A stretch of DNA of 61,057 nucleotides from Caldanaerobius fijiensis DSM 17918 (GCF_900129075.1 NZ_FQVH01000014.1:1-61057); one strand, 5' to 3'; counted from the stretch's first letter, positions 1 to 7,637 are shown. Numbers and translations are program-made. Notes: generated by a model not told the origin, from the letters alone.

Positions 1-118
1 TAGGGAGACCTATCACGGCAGTAGTGGGGTTGGACACCCCAGTTGCGTACCGATGGGACTTTCATCGAGGTTTCATCGGGAGCACGAAGCTCGCCAATTC
101 ATTGGCGATGTAGTTCAC
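1..118 (+). mobile_element. IS200/IS605-type right end with putative omega-RNA (5' part outside window)
   Basis: The segment ends in a compact hairpin (tcgccaat-tc-attggcga) followed by tgtagttcac, the arrangement typical of the right end of IS200/IS605 elements carrying tnpB. A Gly/Ser-rich reading frame beginning at base 2 runs through it without stop, as expected for a TnpB C-terminal tail overlapping the omega-RNA. The first bases downstream (about 119-138) would be the guide. The element is cut by the window edge, so whether tnpB is intact upstream cannot be seen. Assignment rests on recalled end architecture and on a second, similar end at 3735-3962. It could be another small structured repeat. 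Confidence 0.55.
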
Positions 119-464
119 AGCGAGGATATTAAAAGAAACCCAGAGCTATTATGTGATAAGCACTGGACTCTTTCAGCTGCGGGCAATTAAAAGAAGAGAG
201 TACATTGATCGTGATATAATAGCGTGCATAAGGAATGATCACCTGCAGGTCTTTACATCTCCTGTGGAAAACTCCTGTGAGTGCGCTGTTGTGGACATAA
301 TTAAAGGGGTTTTCTCAGAGACTTTTTTAGTAAAATGTGGCAAATGGATGTTTCAGGTAGAATTGCCTAAGGAGAAAAGCCAGGAACTAAAGAATTTAAA
401 AAACAGGACTTTTTATCTTCATTTTCCCTTTGATAAAATTATCCTGCTTTCAAAAGAGGACTAA
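114..464 (+). pseudogene. Interrupted ABC-transporter ATPase, C-terminal TOBE-domain remnant
   Basis: An open frame begins directly at the IS right end (the last stop in frame, at 111, lies in the element) and runs to 464. A GTG at 153 gives 103 residues. The pattern 'ACIRNDHLQVF' then 'CECAVVDIIKG', 'LVKCGKWMFQVELP' and 'LHFPFDKIILL' resembles the linker and TOBE domain at the C terminus of molybdate/tungstate/sulfate-type ABC ATPases. There is no Walker A, signature or Walker B, so the nucleotide-binding domain is missing. I infer that IS insertion or deletion removed the 5' part. The fragment is probably not functional. The family call rests on the TOBE-like pattern only. Confidence 0.5.
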
Positions 465-481
465 AATCTTGGAGTTAAAAT

Positions 482-1781
482 TGGCATATACCATACTATG
501 AAATTCGGATGAAACAAATTAAACAGAGGCTCCATAGGTATTTTCCTGAAACCACTGTATGGGGATATGAGGGATCTTACCCTGGTCCTATAATAGAGGC
601 AGAGAGGAATAGGCCAATCGCAGTGAAATGGATAAATAGCCTTCCTAACAAGCATCTACTGCCTGTAGATCATACGGTTCATGGGTGTATGAATACACCT
701 GAAGTTAGGACTGTTGTGCACCTGCACGGAGGAAATGTGCCTGCGGTATGTGATGGCCATCCTGAGGCATGGTTTACAAGAAAATACAGAGAAACTGGGC
801 CAGCTTTTTCTACTGGTGTTTATTACTATCCCAATAACCAGGAAGCTGCTATGCTATGGTATCATGATCATGCGTTGGGAATTACGCGTCTTAATGTATA
901 CGCTGGTTTGGCAGGATTGTATTATATAAGGGATAAACATGAGAGATCTTTGAATTTACCAAGGGGAAAGCACGAAATTCCTCTTGTAATACAGGATAGA
1001 TCGTTCAATAAAGATGGTTCGCTTTTTTACCCGAGTCAGCCAGAGCCCCCTGTGCCAGGAGTTGACCCCTCGATTGTCCCGGAATTTTTTGGCAATACAA
1101 TTTTAGTAAATGGCAAAGTTTGGCCTTATTTAAATGTAGAACCCCGCAAATACCGTTTGCGAATTTTAAACGGCTCTAATTCTAGGTTTTATAGATTAAG
1201 ATTTTCCACAGGTCAGTCTTTCTATCAAATAGGAACAGATGTCGGTTTATTAGAAAGGTCTGTTGAGGTAACCACTATTACTCTAGCGCCGGCTGAGCGG
1301 GCAGATGTCATTGTAGATTTCTCAGGATATGAAGGAGAAAAAATACTACTGCTCAATGATGCTCCAACACCGTTTCCAGACGGTAATCCCCCAGATCCGG
1401 ATACCACAGGCCAGATTATGCAGTTTAGAGTTGGATATCCTTATTTTGTGCATGATAATTCCAGAATACCCCACCACTTATGCCGTATTGAATGGCTGTC
1501 AGAGAGTTCTGCTGTTAAAGTGAGAGATCAGAAATTAGTAGAAAGTGTCGATGAATGTGGATCACTATAAGGCTACCGGTGAAGTTGTGTTTACTGGTCC
1601 AAGAGTAAAACCGGATTTAAATGAGCGGGGGTGGAAAGATACTGTAAGAGCCAATCCCGGGGAGATCACAAGAATAATTGCACGCTTTGGCGATTATACC
1701 GGCATATATCCGTGGCACTGCCATATATTAGAACATGAAGACCACGAAATGATGAGACCATATGAGGTGCGTTTTGAATAA
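482..1781 (+). pseudogene. cotA: CotA-type multicopper oxidase (laccase/bilirubin oxidase), degraded
   Basis: Two reading frames together encode a spore-coat laccase. The first (ATG at 509, open from 479, ends 1570) has the CotA hallmarks 'WGYEGSYPGP', 'HLHGGN' and 'MLWYHDHALGITRLNVYAGLAG' plus the cupredoxin-2 region. The second (to 1781) carries 'GWKDTVRANPGE' and the C-terminal copper motif 'HCHILEHEDHEMM'. About 60 codons expected between them, including the HPxHLH type-1/type-3 copper motif, are deleted around 1545-1560 and the frame shifts there. The N terminus is also missing: homology continues upstream of ATG 509 ('YYEIRMKQ') until a stop at 476. It cannot bind a full copper set, so it is a pseudogene. 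In an intact form it would be a coat oxidase of about 510 residues. Confidence 0.88.
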
Positions 1782-1828
1782 TCACTTTAGAAATTTTTTA
1801 GTAAAGCTCTTGTGGACAGGAAAACCTA

Positions 1829-1883
1829 CCTCTAAAGGAGTAAGGTTTTTGCTTCTTATTGTAGAAGCCTTATCCTTTAGAGG
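1829..1883. repeat. Long imperfect hairpin downstream of the laccase pseudogene
   Basis: cctctaaagga (1829-1839) plus taagg (1841-1845) pairs with ccttatcctttagagg (1868-1883), a 16-bp stem with a single bulged G. The loop contains a second small hairpin, gcttct/agaagc. It lies in the 250-base stretch 1782-2033, which holds no recognisable gene. A 74-codon open frame there (1762-1986) matches nothing I know and is partly made of this hairpin. There is no U-tract, so it is not a classical terminator. It may be a miniature element or REP-like repeat. Confidence 0.45.
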
Positions 1884-2033
1884 CAGGGAAAAGTCACAGC
1901 AGATATCAGAAAAGGATGTGCAAAAAGCTATCGAAGCCATTCAGCAAATAAGAAAAAGGCGAAATCTTATTATTATGTTAACATAGGCGGCAAGTTGTCA
2001 AACGACGGGAAATAATTCCTGAGAAAAAACAAG

Positions 2034-2396
2034 TTAAACTGGTCTATTGCTAAAGTTGATTTCTTTTTCTAAAAATTCGATGTATTCATTACCCCATTCA
2101 TACATTTGATCCATGACCTTTAGAAATTTAATACCTATTTGGGTCAGCGAATATTCCACTTTCGGCGGTACCACGTTATACACTTTCCTGTGTATAAGGC
2201 CATCCCTCTCCAATTCCCTCAACTGCTGCGTCAAGTACCCTTGCCTTATATCGGGCAAAAGCCTTTTTAACTCATTGAAACGCTTGGGCCCTTCTCTAAG
2301 CTGCCATATTATGACAAGCTTCCATTTGCCAGCAACTATGCATTGAGTTACAGCTATAGGGCATTTTACATTTAACAATTCTTTTCTTAATTCCAT
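2034..2396 (-). CDS. HxlR-family winged-helix transcriptional regulator
   Basis: The 120-residue protein begins 'MELRKELLNVKCPIAVTQ' and has the HxlR core: 'GKWKLVIIWQL', 'RFNELKRLLPDI', 'LTQQLRELERDGLI', 'PPKVEYSLTQIG'. Members are small MarR-like dimers that bind DNA and often sense reactive electrophiles, aldehydes or redox stress through a conserved N-terminal Cys (here Cys12, before 'PI'). The start is supported by AGAGGTG seven bases upstream. It is divergent from the flavin-dependent genes at 2527-3560 and shares their 130-bp upstream region, so it probably controls that pair and itself. The ligand is unknown. Confidence 0.92.
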   Translation of the reverse strand: MELRKELLNVKCPIAVTQCIVAGKWKLVIIWQLREGPKRFNELKRLLPDIRQGYLTQQLRELERDGLIHRKVYNVVPPKVEYSLTQIGIKFLKVMDQMYEWGNEYIEFLEKEINFSNRPV

Positions 2397-2411
2397 TTTT
2401 ACACCTCTTTA

Positions 2412-2480
2412 TAGTACGTTTTTTTATACTACGAATAAAAAATTGTCGTACTTGTAAAAAATAATATTATTCGTTATCAT
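2412..2480. promoter_or_regulatory. Divergent control region of the HxlR gene and PPOX/azoreductase operon
   Basis: An inverted repeat tagta-N10-tacta (2412-2431) lies next to the regulator start, with a further gtcgtac at 2443-2449. A weak plus-strand promoter can be read as ttgtaa (2452-2457), 17 bases, tatcat (2475-2480). HxlR proteins bind imperfect inverted repeats between divergent genes, so this is the likely operator. The exact half-sites are a guess. Confidence 0.4.
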
Positions 2481-2526
2481 TTTATTAGAAAATCAAAAGA
2501 ATATCAATAAGTGGAGGCGAATAATA

Positions 2527-2928
2527 ATGGAGGAAATAGTTAAGTTTTTGACTCAAAACCCCAATGGCGCTTTTGCTACTGTAGACAATGGAAAGCCCAA
2601 GGTAAGGCCATGGCAGTTTCAATTTGAACAAGATGGTAAATTTTATTTTTGTACATCTAATACTAAAAATGTATATAGAGAGCTGCAAAAAAACCCCTAT
2701 GCTGAATTTACAAGTACATCCAGTGACATGATCAGTGTCAGATTATCAGGCAAAGTAGTGTTTACTGATGACTTAAGTTTAAAACAGGCAGTGCTAGATA
2801 AAAACCCAAGTATAAAAGCTATTTATAAATCAGCGGATAATCCAACCTTTGAGGTGTTTTATATAGAGCACGGAGAAGGATTTTTATTCGACATATCTGG
2901 TAAAGTGCTTAAAAAAGTCAATTTTTAA
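2527..2928 (+). CDS. Pyridoxamine 5'-phosphate oxidase-like flavin-binding protein
   Basis: 133 residues with the split-barrel pattern of the PPOX superfamily: 'MEEIVKFLTQNPNGAFATVDNGKP', 'VRPWQF', 'FYFCTSNTKNVYRELQKNPYAEF', 'SVRLSGKVVF'. These small proteins bind FMN or related flavins as dimers. Most are not true PdxH enzymes, and the substrate of this subgroup is not known. It is preceded by GGAGG nine bases before ATG and followed after 29 bases by an FMN-dependent oxidoreductase. Together they form a two-gene unit opposite an HxlR regulator, a common arrangement for detoxification of quinones, azo compounds or nitro-compounds. Confidence 0.88.
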   Translation: MEEIVKFLTQNPNGAFATVDNGKPKVRPWQFQFEQDGKFYFCTSNTKNVYRELQKNPYAEFTSTSSDMISVRLSGKVVFTDDLSLKQAVLDKNPSIKAIYKSADNPTFEVFYIEHGEGFLFDISGKVLKKVNF

Positions 2929-2957
2929 ACCAAAGATTTTTCGAAAGGAGAACAAAT

Positions 2958-3560
2958 ATGAGCAAATTGTTGTACATCAAAGCAAACCCCAAAAATGACG
3001 ATGTATCAAGGACATTCAGGGTATCTGAAAAATTTATAGAAACCTATAGAGAATACAATCCTCAAGATGAGATCATCACTTTAGATCTGTACAAAGAAAA
3101 AATACACTTTTTGACGCTGGATGACATCAACAGCATATTTGGGCCAAAAACTGACAGCTCAAAAGACCATCCAATATTAAAATACGCATATCAGTTTGCA
3201 GAAGCTGATAAGTACGTTATAGCTGCTCCTATGTGGAACTTGGGTATTCCCTCCATTTTAAAGGCCTACATCGACTACATAACAGTATCAGGTATAACGT
3301 TCAAGTACACAGAGCAAGGGCCTGTAGGGTTGATGAAGGGCAAAAAAGCCATTCACATCATGGCCACTGGCGGAGAATACACTCATGGACCTTTTGCAGG
3401 GTTTGAAATGGCAAACAGATATATAAAGACAATATTTGGTTTTATGGGAATTGAAGTAGAAACCATCGTAGCAGAGAAGCTGGATATAATAGGAGAAGAT
3501 GTGGAAAAAATAGTGTCAGAGGCAATAAAGCGAGCTCAGGAAGTCGCTAAAACATTTTAA
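2958..3560 (+). CDS. azoR: FMN-dependent NADH-azoreductase / quinone reductase (flavodoxin-like fold)
   Basis: 200 residues beginning 'MSKLLYIKANPKNDDVSRTF', the phosphate-binding loop of the AzoR/AcpD family. It is followed by 'AAPMWNLGIPSILKAYIDYI' (FMN and quinone contact region) and 'HIMATGGEYTHGPF'. Family members use FMN and NADH for two-electron reduction of quinones and azo dyes as cytoplasmic dimers. Length and motif order are normal. AAAGGAG lies before ATG. It is the second gene of the HxlR-controlled pair and is followed by a perfect hairpin at 3635-3671. Confidence 0.9.
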   Translation: MSKLLYIKANPKNDDVSRTFRVSEKFIETYREYNPQDEIITLDLYKEKIHFLTLDDINSIFGPKTDSSKDHPILKYAYQFAEADKYVIAAPMWNLGIPSILKAYIDYITVSGITFKYTEQGPVGLMKGKKAIHIMATGGEYTHGPFAGFEMANRYIKTIFGFMGIEVETIVAEKLDIIGEDVEKIVSEAIKRAQEVAKTF

Positions 3561-3634
3561 AGCTTACAGTCCGTTTAAGCTTACAAGTGATTGCATCCAA
3601 CGCTTACGGCACAAAAAGAGAAAATGCAAAACAC

Positions 3635-3671
3635 AAAGAGGTATTGAAGCAAAAAGCTTCAATACCTCTTT
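3635..3671. repeat. Perfect 16-bp inverted repeat after azoR (possible terminator)
   Basis: aaagaggtattgaagc, loop aaaaa, then gcttcaatacctcttt: every stem base pairs. It ends the azoR transcription unit and lies about 60 bp before the second TnpB remnant. No T-run follows on the plus strand beyond the stem's own TTT, so it may be an atypical terminator or an end of a mobile element. The stretch 3561-3734 shows no gene. Confidence 0.55.
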
Positions 3672-3734
3672 AAAAAAACAGATATTTTAACTTAAATTCG
3701 GCAGGTAATTATCAAAATACAACGAGAAATGAAT

Positions 3735-3962
3735 GTTTGTGGGGACACCTATTACGTAGGTACGGCAGGTACCATCTCTGCCGAAACAAGCAGAACGAGG
3801 AATAAAGCATACCGTGCGGTAGCACCGGTATAGCCGCAAAATATCTTTGCGATGGCATATGGCGCGTAAGCATATATGGAGGAGTTTGCTAGCGAAAACC
3901 GATGATCCTGGAGAGCTAGGCCAGAAATAAGCCTATCTCCTTCAGGGGATATGAGGTGTCAC
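3735..3962 (+). mobile_element. IS200/IS605 TnpB C-terminal remnant, putative omega-RNA and right end
   Basis: Reading from 3735, a 32-codon tail 'VCGDTYYVGTAGTISAE...' ends at TAG 3831. An '(N)xCGD' motif followed by a disordered tail is typical of TnpB C termini. A structured, non-coding 130 bases follow, ending in a hairpin (atctcc-ttca-ggggat) and atgaggtgtcac, the layout of an IS605-type right end. The rest of tnpB, including the RuvC residues, is absent. An RNA from here would carry bases after 3962 as guide. The element overlaps the last codons of the convergent yfcE gene. I see no left end. Confidence 0.6.
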
Positions 3963-4514
3963 ATTGAAATTCAAAGAAAGAATATTTTCTCCTGTTTCTA
4001 CGTCTATTATTCTAACAGTTCCATCTTCAATAAGTCCTAGCGAATTGATTTTATCTTCGCGTTTGCTAAGAGAGGTTGAACCAGGATTAATCAATATACA
4101 GCTATCAATTTTTTTCAATAGAGGAATATGCGTATGGCCTGTTATAAAAAAATCTAATTTATACCTGCGAACTAGATTATGTATATCTTCATCGGAAATG
4201 TTGTGCCCATGTTGAATCATGAATCTTTTCCCATAAATTATAGAGAAAACATAGGGTGTTTGTATAGGAATATCAAGCATCATTTGGTCTACATGGGCAT
4301 CACAATTTCCTTGAGCAATGAGCAAAGGAATAGAACAGGTATTTAATGCATTAGAAAGTTTTTTTGGATCGTATCCTTCAGGAATTGGATTACGTGGCCC
4401 ATGGTATAGTACATCGCCTGCATGAAAAATAACATCTGCATTATTTAAAAAGTTCCACGCTTTTTCCCATGATCTATAATCTCCATGAGTATCACTTATA
4501 ATACCAATTTTCAT
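3942..4514 (-). CDS. yfcE: YfcE/MJ0936-family metallophosphoesterase
   Basis: 190 residues with the complete calcineurin-like metal site: 'DTHGD' (8-12), 'GDVLYHGPR', 'GNCD', 'QHGHN' and 'GHTHIP'. Relatives are Mn/Ni-dependent phosphodiesterases of uncertain natural substrate. GGAG lies 9 bases before ATG 4514. The C terminus is odd: after 'GENILSLNF' the last residues 'NVTPHIP' and the stop codon are read from the antisense of the IS right end (3942-3962). The element therefore appears to have replaced the original tail. The catalytic core is untouched, so activity is likely retained. Confidence 0.88.
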   Translation of the reverse strand: MKIGIISDTHGDYRSWEKAWNFLNNADVIFHAGDVLYHGPRNPIPEGYDPKKLSNALNTCSIPLLIAQGNCDAHVDQMMLDIPIQTPYVFSIIYGKRFMIQHGHNISDEDIHNLVRRYKLDFFITGHTHIPLLKKIDSCILINPGSTSLSKREDKINSLGLIEDGTVRIIDVETGENILSLNFNVTPHIP

Positions 4515-4714
4515 AGGGATATATCTCCTTTCTTAAAAGTTCTTCTATATATTTTATCACAAACTTTTGTTTTGTGGTTTGAGTCAGCATGGCTACAGAG
4601 CCTGATGACCATTGTGTGGGAAAAGATTTTCCAGTACCTCATGGTGATAAGGCGTGTAGCCGATGTTTTACATCTCAGAAAATAGGGCTATATTGGCTGA
4701 TGTATACTAAGATG

Positions 4715-4763
4715 TTGACAAATAAAAAACGATGATATAAAATAATTGTGTACCAAATTGGTA
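4715..4763 (+). promoter_or_regulatory. Promoter and operator of the Rrf2-type regulator gene
   Basis: ttgaca (4715-4720), a 17-base spacer, then taaaat (4738-4743) form a good vegetative promoter. The palindrome taccaaattggta (4751-4763) sits just downstream of the -10, around the expected transcription start, where a bound repressor would block transcription. Autoregulation by the encoded Rrf2 protein is inferred. Confidence 0.65.
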
Positions 4764-4791
4764 TACTTTATAAATAGATAAGGGTGAGCAG

Positions 4792-5205
4792 ATGAGGCTT
4801 ACGCAGGCATCGGATTACGCATTGAGAATTGTCCTTCACCTTTCGAGGAAAAAAGGCGAGATGGTAGAAGCTGACGCCATTTCAGAGGCGGAGAAAATAC
4901 CAAAAAGGTTTTTGCTCAAGATATGCAGGGACTTAATAAAGGCAGGTATTATTGAGTCTTCTCGCGGTAAAAACGGAGGTTACAGTCTGGCAAAAAGCCC
5001 TGAAAGTATTACCATGAAAGACGTAATACTAGCGGTAGAAGGTACCATGGCGCTGACCCGGTGTCAGATAGATCCTGCTGCCTGTAATAAAAACGCTACA
5101 GGTTACTGCGCGGTACACAGGGCTTTTTGCTCGGTTATGGATGTGGTGTCTAGAGAGTTTGAAAAATATGATTTTGCTACGCTAGCGAAGATGGATGGAA
5201 ACTGA
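4792..5205 (+). CDS. Rrf2-family iron-sulfur transcriptional regulator
   Basis: 137 residues opening 'MRLTQASDYALRIVLHLS', the Rrf2 signature, with a winged helix 'IPKRFLLKICRDLIKAGIIESSRGKNGGYSLA'. Cysteines 91, 98 and 106, with 113 nearby, are spaced like the Fe-S ligands of IscR/NsrR-type members. Such proteins switch DNA binding on cluster occupancy, oxygen, NO or redox state. It is transcribed just upstream of cooS in the same direction, and palindromes precede both genes. I infer that it represses or redox-tunes the cooS operon. CO sensing has not been shown for this family. Confidence 0.9.
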   Translation: MRLTQASDYALRIVLHLSRKKGEMVEADAISEAEKIPKRFLLKICRDLIKAGIIESSRGKNGGYSLAKSPESITMKDVILAVEGTMALTRCQIDPAACNKNATGYCAVHRAFCSVMDVVSREFEKYDFATLAKMDGN

Positions 5206-5224
5206 TTTCAGTTTCTGTCTTTAT

Positions 5225-5256
5225 TTGTCAATAATAGTATACTAAAATAGTATACT
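5225..5256 (+). promoter_or_regulatory. cooS promoter with paired agtatact operator
   Basis: ttgtca (5225-5230), 17 bases, tagtat (5248-5253). Two copies of the palindrome agtatact (5236-5243 and 5249-5256), separated by 5 bases, give a symmetric 21-bp site covering the spacer and the -10. It resembles a dimer site of a winged-helix regulator and is positioned for repression. The Rrf2 protein encoded immediately upstream is the obvious candidate. Confidence 0.65.
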
Positions 5257-5283
5257 TTAATATCAATGTAGGAGGAGATATAT

Positions 5284-7167
5284 ATGGAAATTTGCACACT
5301 TTGTGAAACAGCTGATGAAAGGTTAGGCGAATTTATCAGGAGTAAAAAGGACTTAGAGACATCGTTTCATCGAAAGCCGCGCCAGAATGTAAAGTGCGGG
5401 TTTGGTCTTCAAGGGGTATGTTGCAGGCTGTGTGCCAACGGACCTTGTAGGATTACGCCTAAACACCAGAGAGGAGTATGCGGGGCTGACGCAGATACTA
5501 TCGTAGCGCGCAATTTCCTGAGGGCGGTAGCTGCAGGTGCAGGATGTTATCTACATGTGGTAGAAAATGCGGCCAACAACCTCAAAAAGATAGCTACAGG
5601 GCAGATGGATATGGAATTAAAAGGAGTCAGAACGCTGCAAATGCTTTCGGAAAAGCTAGGAATAGAAGCTCAAAGTGAAAGTGAAAGGGCATCAAGGCTG
5701 GCAGATATGGTGATGTCAGATCTCTATAAGCCCAGGGAGCAAGAAATGGAAATGCTAAAGTATATGGCACCTGAGATGAGGTATGAGAAGTGGAGTAAGC
5801 TGGGCATTCTGCCTGGCGGTGCTAAGTCAGAGGTCTTTGACGCTGTGGTCAAGAGCAGCACCAATCTGTCCAGCGATCCTGTGGATATGCTGATGCATGT
5901 GCTGAGGTTGGGCATAGCGACAGGGATTTATGGTTTAGCGCTGACCAATAAGCTTAACGATATAATGATGGGAGAACCTGTATTGAGGTCGGCAGCTGTA
6001 GGATTCAGGGTTATAGATCCTGATTACATAAACATAATGCCTACAGGCCATCAACAGTCGCTCTTTGGTGTTTTGCTGAAACGATTGGGCGATGAAGATG
6101 TAAAGAAAATGGCTGCGGAGGCCGGGGCTAAAGGTTTCAGGCTTATAGGTTGCACGTGTGTGGGCCAGGACTTCCAGTTAAGGGGTGAGCACGCTGAGGA
6201 AATATTTGCAGGGCACGTCGGTAACAACTTTACCAGCGAAGCAGTGTTGGCTACAGGAGCGATAGACCTAGTGGTGTCCGAGTTTAACTGTACTATTCCA
6301 GGCCTTGAGACCGTTGCTGATAAGTACATGGTAAAGCAGATATGCATAGACGACGTGACTAAAAAAGCCAATGCAGATCTGATTCAGTACAGTCCCGAAA
6401 AGGCGCAGGAAATAGCTGATAAGATTATCAAAGAAGCCGTGGCCAGTTACAAGTCCAGGAGAGGCAGAGTAAGTATAGATGTGCCTGCTGATCACGGTTA
6501 TGAAAACTCCCTGACAGGGGTAAGCGAGATGTCGCTTAAAGAATTTTTAGGTGGTAGCTATAAGCCCCTTATGGATCTCGTCGCCTCCGGCAGGATTAAG
6601 GGGATAGCGGGAATCGTAGGGTGTTCTAATTTGACCGCCATAGGCCACGATGTCTTCACAGTAGAGCTGACCAAGGAGCTTATAAAGCGAGATATACTGG
6701 TGTTGTCTGCAGGATGCACCAGTGGAGGCCTGGAAAATTGCGGGCTTATGTCGCCTGACGCGGTAGAGCTCGCTGGTGATAGTCTAAAAGATGTTTGCAG
6801 GTCTTTGGGTATTCCTCCTGTATTGAATTTCGGGCCGTGTCTGGCTATAGGTAGGTTGGAGATGGTGGCAGCGGAGCTGGCTCAAATGCTGAATATAGAT
6901 ATTCCACAGTTGCCACTGGTGTTATCAGCTCCTCAATGGTTAGAAGAGCAGGCGTTGGCAGACGGCGCTTTCGGGTTGGCGCTGGGATTGCCTTTGCATC
7001 TAGCACTTCCTCCTTTTATAGCGGGAAGCAAGCTGGTGACAGAGATTTTGACAGAGCAATTACCCGACATTACCGGAGGAAGACTGATAGTGGATGGAGA
7101 TGTAAAGTCCTCTGCCGATAAGCTTGAAGTTATTATATTGGAGCGCAGGAAACAGCTGGGACTGTAA
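5284..7167 (+). CDS. cooS: Anaerobic carbon monoxide dehydrogenase-type catalytic subunit (CooS), divergent active-site shell
   Basis: 627 residues, normal CooS length. Cluster D/B cysteines are present at 38, 46, 47, 50, 55 and 66. The Ni-Fe C-cluster ligand set is complete by alignment to the well-known Carboxydothermus CODH-II: His256 ('PTGHQQ'), Cys292, Cys336 ('EFNC'), Cys447 ('VGCSN'), Cys478 ('SAGCTSGG') and Cys519 ('FGPC'). The canonical proton-relay histidines (H93/H96/H99 in CODH-II, 'AHSDHG' region) are replaced by 'GCYLHVVENAANNL'. The catalytic Lys563 position is Gln556 ('LEEQAL'). Canonical enzymes oxidise CO to CO2 or reverse this. Here cluster assembly is likely but CO chemistry is uncertain. 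GGAGGAG precedes ATG; the ferredoxin gene follows after 13 bases. Confidence 0.93.
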   Translation: MEICTLCETADERLGEFIRSKKDLETSFHRKPRQNVKCGFGLQGVCCRLCANGPCRITPKHQRGVCGADADTIVARNFLRAVAAGAGCYLHVVENAANNLKKIATGQMDMELKGVRTLQMLSEKLGIEAQSESERASRLADMVMSDLYKPREQEMEMLKYMAPEMRYEKWSKLGILPGGAKSEVFDAVVKSSTNLSSDPVDMLMHVLRLGIATGIYGLALTNKLNDIMMGEPVLRSAAVGFRVIDPDYINIMPTGHQQSLFGVLLKRLGDEDVKKMAAEAGAKGFRLIGCTCVGQDFQLRGEHAEEIFAGHVGNNFTSEAVLATGAIDLVVSEFNCTIPGLETVADKYMVKQICIDDVTKKANADLIQYSPEKAQEIADKIIKEAVASYKSRRGRVSIDVPADHGYENSLTGVSEMSLKEFLGGSYKPLMDLVASGRIKGIAGIVGCSNLTAIGHDVFTVELTKELIKRDILVLSAGCTSGGLENCGLMSPDAVELAGDSLKDVCRSLGIPPVLNFGPCLAIGRLEMVAAELAQMLNIDIPQLPLVLSAPQWLEEQALADGAFGLALGLPLHLALPPFIAGSKLVTEILTEQLPDITGGRLIVDGDVKSSADKLEVIILERRKQLGL

Positions 7168-7180
7168 AGAGGTGTTGGAG

Positions 7181-7627
7181 ATGAAGAGGATATATGTACA
7201 GCCAGATGCATGCCAGGGTTGTATGAACTGCGTCCTGGCATGTATGGCCCATCATGCAGGCGTACGCTCGGTGTTGGAGCTGGATCTTTTGGATGAGGTC
7301 AATGAGTTTACCAACCAGATTGTTTTAGATAACCAGGGAAGGGTTATACCTATTTTCTGCCGACATTGTGATGATCCGGAATGCGTAAAGGCGTGTATGT
7401 CCGGCGCCTTGAAGAAGGATGAGAAAACGGGATATGTAATCTGCGATCAAGAAATATGCGCTGGTTGCTTTATGTGTGTTATGTCGTGCCCTTATGGCAT
7501 GATCAAGCCTAACTGGGATGGGACTGCTGCTGTAAAGTGCGATATGTGCGTGGGAGAGGAAGCCCCTGCCTGCGTGGAAAGCTGTCCTACAGAGGCCATT
7601 CAACTTATCGATGTAGTTTTAAAGTGA
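7181..7627 (+). CDS. cooF: CooF-like ferredoxin with four [4Fe-4S] clusters
   Basis: 148 residues with sixteen cysteines in four binding sets: 'CQGCMNCVLAC', 'CRHCDDPECVKAC', 'CDQEICAGCFMCVMSC' and 'CDMCVGEEAPACVESC'. This is the electron-transfer protein usually encoded beside CooS; it would pass electrons between CooS and the flavoprotein encoded next. A longer frame opens at 7124, but ATG 7181 is preceded by GAGGTGTTGGAG and gives the normal N terminus 'MKRIYVQPDACQGC', so I place the start there. It is in the same operon, 13 bases after cooS and 10 before the oxidoreductase. Confidence 0.93.
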   Translation: MKRIYVQPDACQGCMNCVLACMAHHAGVRSVLELDLLDEVNEFTNQIVLDNQGRVIPIFCRHCDDPECVKACMSGALKKDEKTGYVICDQEICAGCFMCVMSCPYGMIKPNWDGTAAVKCDMCVGEEAPACVESCPTEAIQLIDVVLK

Positions 7628-7637
7628 GGGGATATTC

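Noticed and set aside
1762-1986. 74-codon frame after the laccase pseudogene
   Set aside because: It starts inside the pseudogene and includes a long hairpin; no known protein pattern.
4589-4735. 48-codon frame with a CxxC motif upstream of the Rrf2 gene
   Set aside because: No ribosome binding site, no recognised family, and its 3' end overlaps the well-formed Rrf2 promoter.
7124-7180. N-terminal extension of the ferredoxin
   Set aside because: It overlaps cooS and adds non-conserved residues; ATG 7181 has its own ribosome binding site.
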